Source: Rhodospirillales bacterium URHD0017 (GTDB lineage: Bacteria > Pseudomonadota > Alphaproteobacteria > Reyranellales > Reyranellaceae). Taken from it: a stretch of DNA of 64,000 bases. Positions within the stretch are counted from its first letter, which is position 1; each line of letters opens with the position of its first letter. The notes under the pieces were generated by a model. The model made no database searches. It was not told the DNA's origin and saw only the letters and a program-made list of their open reading frames with translations. Below are positions 61,101 through 64,000 of this stretch, one piece after another. The stretch spans positions 27,090-91,089 of the forward strand of contig FODP01000025.1 in NCBI GenBank assembly GCA_900110395.1. The letters are read 5' to 3'. Both the position numbers and the translations under genes were made by a program.

Positions 61101-62295
61101 CCAGCCGTCCGCTGGCATCGAAGGAGAAGGCCCGCGCATCGGGATGTGCCGTCGAGCCGTTGGCGGTGCCGTCGAGCGTCAACGGCTCGATGACGGAGGT
61201 GCCGTTGGCGCTCAGCACGACCCGGAAGGCCGCGAGCGTGTCGGCGCCGTTGGCGCTGATGTCGGTGCCCCCGACATAGACGACGTTGGGATTGTTGGGG
61301 TCGATGGCGAGCGCCAGGAACCTGTTCGAGTTGTCGCCCGGGTAAGCGGTGGCGGAGGGAACCGAGAGCTGGGTCCAGGTCTGGCCATTGTCCTTCGACA
61401 GCATCAGGCTCTGCAGCTGGCCGCCGCTGTTGTTGTTGAAGCTCGTATAGAGCCCGGCCACGACGGAGCCGTTGGGGCCCGTTGCCAGCCGCGCGGTCTG
61501 TCCGGTGGGGATCGGCAGGACCGGCGCCGCGCCCCAGCTCTGGCCGGTATTGCCGCTCAGCCAGACGCCGTTGTTGACGGCGTTCGTCGAGCTGACGACG
61601 GCATAGAAGTTGTTCCGGTTGCCGGGATCGGCGGCGAGCGAGGTCACGGCGACGTTGCCGACACCATTGCTGAAGGCCACGGCCTGGAAGCTGGCGCCGG
61701 CATTCGTGCTGCGGTAGAGGCCACCGGCCGCGGCCTGCCTCAGAGGTTCCGATGCGGCCGCGAGAATGGTGCTGCCGCGCGCGGCGACGCCGACGATGCT
61801 GGTGGCCGGCAGGCCCTGGCTCAGCTCGCTCCACGACGCGCCGCCGTTGCTGCTGTAGAGGAGGCCGATCCGCGGGCCACCCAGGTTGCTGCTCGAGGTG
61901 ACGCCGGTCCCGGCGACCAGCACGTTCGAACTGGTCGGATCGGTGGCGAGGCTGGCGATCGACAGCGAGCGCTGGTTGTCGCTGAGCGGCGTCCAGGTCG
62001 CGCCGCCGTTGCGTGTCGCCCACACGCCGCCATTGACCGCGCCGACGTACATAGTGTTCGCATTCACGGGATCGGTGACGATCGCCTGGATGGCGCCGGC
62101 CGATGTGCCGTTGGGCGGCGCGTCGCCGCTCTGGACGATGGGCGTCGGCCCGAAATGCGGCGCCGGTCCTTGCGGGATGAAAGTCTGCGCCACAGCGGCG
62201 GTCGCCCACGCCACGCTCACGAACGCCATGAGCACGCTTGCGACGACGATCCGTGGCCGACCCGGCCTTCGGCGGTACAGACTGAGTCGAGCCAT
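58174..62295 (-). CDS. Autotransporter with BNR-repeat passenger and C-terminal barrel
   Basis: A 1373-residue outer-membrane protein. The signal peptide ends near AVAQT. The passenger has repeated Asp-box-like motifs (TRNGGATWTPL, SSNGGASWSEL, STNAGASFQA, SKDNGQTWTQL) of sialidase/sortilin-like propellers. Then comes a PATR-type region (GTLVANGNLTSSSG, NSIGTLTVNGNF) and a barrel ending NVGVRFTW with the terminal aromatic residue. It would be secreted by type V secretion and act on or adhere to glycans or proteins. The start ATG 62295 gives the signal. It has no operon partner. Confidence 0.9.
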   Translation of the reverse strand: MARLSLYRRRPGRPRIVVASVLMAFVSVAWATAAVAQTFIPQGPAPHFGPTPIVQSGDAPPNGTSAGAIQAIVTDPVNANTMYVGAVNGGVWATRNGGATWTPLSDNQRSLSIASLATDPTSSNVLVAGTGVTSSSNLGGPRIGLLYSSNGGASWSELSQGLPATSIVGVAARGSTILAAASEPLRQAAAGGLYRSTNAGASFQAVAFSNGVGNVAVTSLAADPGNRNNFYAVVSSTNAVNNGVWLSGNTGQSWGAAPVLPIPTGQTARLATGPNGSVVAGLYTSFNNNSGGQLQSLMLSKDNGQTWTQLSVPSATAYPGDNSNRFLALAIDPNNPNVVYVGGTDISANGADTLAAFRVVLSANGTSVIEPLTLDGTANGSTAHPDARAFSFDASGRLVLVGDGGVYVRTLPQGNRGTWTGLNTSTLQVSEAYAVAYDAVSKRLVASSQDTGTAYQRERGGTLYTAIGGGDGHNAAAVNDRTRSDQSALYTSSQWLSSLTRWTVDARGNVVADTCFTTTGGCLPSTNKTGRIDGFQPTDFTEPCNILPGGCLPSASKLVLNRVDPTMIAIGTNYVYTTTDANAASDRLVLTTLGTPFATIPGGNNEITALAYGTNDNPNALIAGGNNGRLFLSTTGAAGSLQPTAYAGGTPTSIVFDNRAAARFFAVDQTNLWGTTNAGGSFSNLTSNLAALNISLPTSLEFISNNGVNALLVGGVSSVVNGQSPLAVADSDRAGNLANWRPFGFGLPNTFIYQMTYNPTVDVLAMSAFGRGAWVLYDTTTWFPTARVLRFGLADNDSAPSDSILTNGVYAARELEKVGTGILSIGGTTSYSGATTVPRGTLVANGNLTSSSGVVIDRDATLRGTGLLPSTVVSGTVAPGNSIGTLTVNGNFVQNAGSIYQVEANNAGQSDRINVSGSATLNGGTVQVLAQPGTYNRGTTYTILSAGGGLSGTYSGVTSNFAFLRPFLGYDANNVYLSLLLGSFAGGAQTNNQYAVGLALDRASGNAASSATGDFGNVLNALAGLRTAQAPAALDAISGQPWADFGTTNTQGASLFMRAVGQQMAVARGAAGGGQRQALAQACEIENCEAAGPWGAWTSALGGLGSVAADGNAATLTYNFGGVAAGLDYRLDPRFLVGFGTGYAAGNQWVNGFQGRGWTDSVFATVYGSFTRGAFYADGLAGYAYSTNQLQRQIVLPGLQPRTANGSAGANQALGQVETGYKVGIHAPALATITPFARVAASSTTQNGFSEWGANALSLNMAQQTTNSLRSTLGVDLAGVIGLGDTKKLDLALRLGWLHEYADIGRPITAAFAGAPSTPFTVYGATPQRDSAVIGFSVMTAITEAAQLFLRYDGEIGNANDNHTLNVGVRFTW

Positions 62296-62761
62296 CCGGA
62301 TCGGATGCTAGCAAGCAAGCGCCACACTGTCTGCTGTTGCAAACAAGACAGCGGCGCTGGCCTAACCGGCGGTAGTGCTGACCGACGCGTATCATGCCAC
62401 CGGGCCCGCCGTGCGACTCCGATCGCGCTCAGCGAATGATCAGGATCGGATTGGGCCCGATGCTCGTCGAGCGCGGATGCTGCCCGCCTCCTCGACTCTC
62501 GAGCGCCTCACGTTCGGAAAGGTCCCGTGCCCGGTCGCCACCTCTTAGCCGCAGTGCACTGCCTGGGCCGGGCATGAGCCGATTGGCAATACCGCCGCGG
62601 ATTATCCAACTGCATCGCGCGCGCCTTGGCCCAGGTGGTCATGATCGCCCTGTGGTCTGGCGATTCGGAAGTGATCGTCACGGGAGGAATGTCACACAAT
62701 TGACAGACAACCGGCCGATGGCCGCGTGCCTCAATAGGGGCCAGACTGCAAGGGATTGCTG
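62296..62761. other. 466-base region without a supported gene
   Basis: Contains no open frame with family-like sequence. A TTGACA at 62700-62705 has no good -10 at 17 bases. The gap separates the leftward autotransporter from the rightward small membrane protein, so it should hold both promoters. Confidence 0.5.
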
Positions 62762-62992
62762 ATGAAGAGCCTCGATAGTATCCCGGACTGGGTCATCCCT
62801 GTTCTGACCGTGCTGTTGGTCGCCGGCGTTTTCAAGCTATTCGGGGGCATCGGGGTACTGGTGCTTGCCATCATTTCCACGGTCATCTGGATCGCCCAGA
62901 TCATCGGAAGCTCAAGCCCTGTTGCCGAGCGCGTCCGCTCACGCGCGTCCGAGTCGCAGTCCGATGCGTCGTCACTTTCACGACCGCGCTGA
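62762..62992 (+). CDS. Small membrane protein
   Basis: A 76-residue protein: a hydrophobic segment WVIPVLTVLLVAGVFKLF and a second GVLVLAIISTVIWIAQII, then a Ser- and Arg-rich tail. ATG 62762 has AAGGGA upstream. No family recognised. The 3' end is duplicated by a 23-base repeat. Confidence 0.6.
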   Translation: MKSLDSIPDWVIPVLTVLLVAGVFKLFGGIGVLVLAIISTVIWIAQIIGSSSPVAERVRSRASESQSDASSLSRPR

Positions 62993-63022
62993 AGGCCAGT
63001 TCACGACCGCGCTGAAGGCCAG
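62977..63022. repeat. Direct tandem duplication of 23 bases
   Basis: Two adjacent identical 23-base copies starting TTCACGACCGCGC and ending AAGGCCAG. The first copy contains the TGA stop of the small membrane protein, so the duplication leaves its product unchanged. Confidence 0.8.
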
Positions 63023-63101
63023 GGAGCATCCTATTCGCGCTTCGCCGTGAATTTCGTCGGGCTCGGCGAGCTTGCCAAGGCGCGGGCCTCAGTCGATCGC
63101 G

Positions 63102-63689
63102 TCACTTTTGCAGCACGCACTGCTCAGGCGCAGGCTCGACGACCATCGCGCCGCCAGGGGCCCGGCTTGCGCCCTCGTACTTGAATCTGAGGTCCACGAA
63201 TGCGTCCTCGCCCATCGACCCATCCTTGAAAAAGCCGATCCTCAGTGACGCTGTCATATTGGCGCCCTCGGGCGGGGGCTGGAGCGCCTGCAGGCAGGCA
63301 TCGCGACCGTTGAGAAAAGCGTCCCCATCATCCGGCTTTGCCCCCGAGGTCGTGAGCCGTTTCAATATGCATGCTTCGAGATCGGCGAGCGGCGGCAGCT
63401 TGACGCGAACCGTGGCTGCACCGGCCAAAGCCTCGCCCGTCGTCTTTACGCCGGCTGGCATCGACGTCCGTTTGACGTTGATCGAAAAGTCGCCGAAGGG
63501 GCCGCTGACGTTCAGCGGGCCGCTGTCGCCGCCGGCATAGACGAATGTCAGCGGAACCTTCCATTTCGGGTTCTGGACGTCCGCGCGTCCACATTTGAGT
63601 GTCAGGCCGGCCGCGAGCGGCGCGCCTGCGCCAACAAACAAGGCAAATAGTCCAACCGCCAGAGGCACGACATTCCGCTGAGACCGCAT
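63102..63689 (-). CDS. Secreted hypothetical protein
   Basis: A 195-residue protein. ATG 63689 gives a signal peptide (RSQRNVVPLAVGLFALFVGAGAPLAAG) and GAGAGG-like ribosome site upstream. The mature part has four cysteines (LKCGRADV, LEACILK, RDACLQ, EQCVLQ) that may form disulfides in the periplasm. No family recognised. Confidence 0.65.
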   Translation of the reverse strand: MRSQRNVVPLAVGLFALFVGAGAPLAAGLTLKCGRADVQNPKWKVPLTFVYAGGDSGPLNVSGPFGDFSINVKRTSMPAGVKTTGEALAGAATVRVKLPPLADLEACILKRLTTSGAKPDDGDAFLNGRDACLQALQPPPEGANMTASLRIGFFKDGSMGEDAFVDLRFKYEGASRAPGGAMVVEPAPEQCVLQK

Positions 63690-63829
63690 GAGGTTTTCCT
63701 CTCCGCTTGCGTCCACCGTAGTCAGGGTCGGCGAGAGCGGTCAAATCGCGGGGCGGCGGCCGTTCCGACAATCGAATTGCGCGTTCAAACACCGTCACAT
63801 TCCCCTATTGTGCGAGGACGGAGTTGCAG

Positions 63830-64000
63830 ATGACCCGTATCCGTTTCGGCACGTTCCTTGGCCCCGCATCATCCGGTCGGCGAACACCCGGCCCTGCAGT
63901 TTCAGCGCGATCTGGGGCTGGTCGAGCATCTCGACAAGCTCGGCTTCGATGAGTTCTGGTGCGGTGAGCATCATTCCTCCGGCTGGGAGATGATCGCTTC
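63830..64000 (+). pseudogene. Start of a luciferase-like flavin monooxygenase gene with an apparent frameshift (partial)
   Basis: From ATG 63830 the frame reads MTRIRFGTFL, typical of LLM-family proteins. After about codon 10 the expected continuation PHHPVGEHPALQFQRDLG then VEHLDKLGFDEFWCGEHHS is in the +1 frame. One extra T at 63858-63859 would explain this. It may be a true mutation, a base-call error, or a start at TTG 63858. The window ends within the gene. Confidence 0.6.

Noticed and set aside
59375..62395. A 1006-residue minus-strand open frame in another register
   Set aside because: It is an Arg/Gln-rich frame-shifted shadow of the autotransporter.
1..64000. CRISPR arrays, tRNA or rRNA genes, insertion sequences
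   Set aside because: No regularly spaced direct repeats, cloverleaf-like or rRNA-like sequence, or transposase frame was seen.

Overview
The window is GC-rich alphaproteobacterial DNA. The best taxonomic marker is a MipZ-type division ATPase (44152..45069). Short CG-rich palindromic repeats and the surA-pdxA-rsmA order fit this. The genus cannot be fixed from sequence alone; a Reyranella- or Bradyrhizobium-like soil alphaproteobacterium is a guess.

Bases 1-33160 are a surface-glycan island. The left part (1-16506) holds seven class I or TylF-type methyltransferase-like genes or neighbours of them, two PhyH-type dioxygenases, two DegT/StrS aminotransferases and three members of an unrecognised protein family sharing a W-G-x-x-[YF] motif (called WG family here). 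The middle (16609-22952) has a glycosyltransferase, a fused heptose-1-phosphate guanylyltransferase/heptose bisphosphate phosphatase, an aldo/keto reductase, a radical SAM protein and an epimerase-like SDR. The right part (23120-33160) has two separate pyruvate-dehydrogenase-E1-like alpha/beta pairs around an SDR. It also has a divergent operon of GDP-mannose-dehydratase-like enzyme, heptose-7-phosphate kinase (HddA-like) and RmlC-like epimerase, then an AGE-family epimerase and an FkbM methyltransferase. Together they suggest synthesis of GDP-heptose, its conversion to 4-keto-6-deoxy-heptose derivatives, and amination, methylation and perhaps two-carbon branching by the TPP enzymes.

Bases 33284-40357 are core genome: surA-pdxA-rsmA, plsC behind an unusually strong promoter, gmk-yicC, an SDR and a VWA-like protein. 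Bases 40513-44028 are two SGNH-hydrolase-like membrane-anchored proteins and an MFS transporter. Then come mipZ, a molybdopterin oxidoreductase, a ClpP-fold-like membrane protein and an acyl-CoA synthetase.

Bases 50450-64000 are more accessory: a Phd/PIN toxin-antitoxin pair, an isoprenylcysteine-methyltransferase-like protein, a remnant of a D-aminoacylase gene among palindromic repeats, and a strictosidine-synthase-like protein. A five-gene MoxR/DUF58/DUF4129 operon follows, then a truncated cupin gene, a 1373-residue autotransporter with BNR repeats, two small envelope proteins and the start of a luciferase-like monooxygenase gene with an apparent frameshift. REP-like palindromes occur at 22979, 30916 and 45081. 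No tRNA, rRNA, CRISPR array or insertion sequence was seen.
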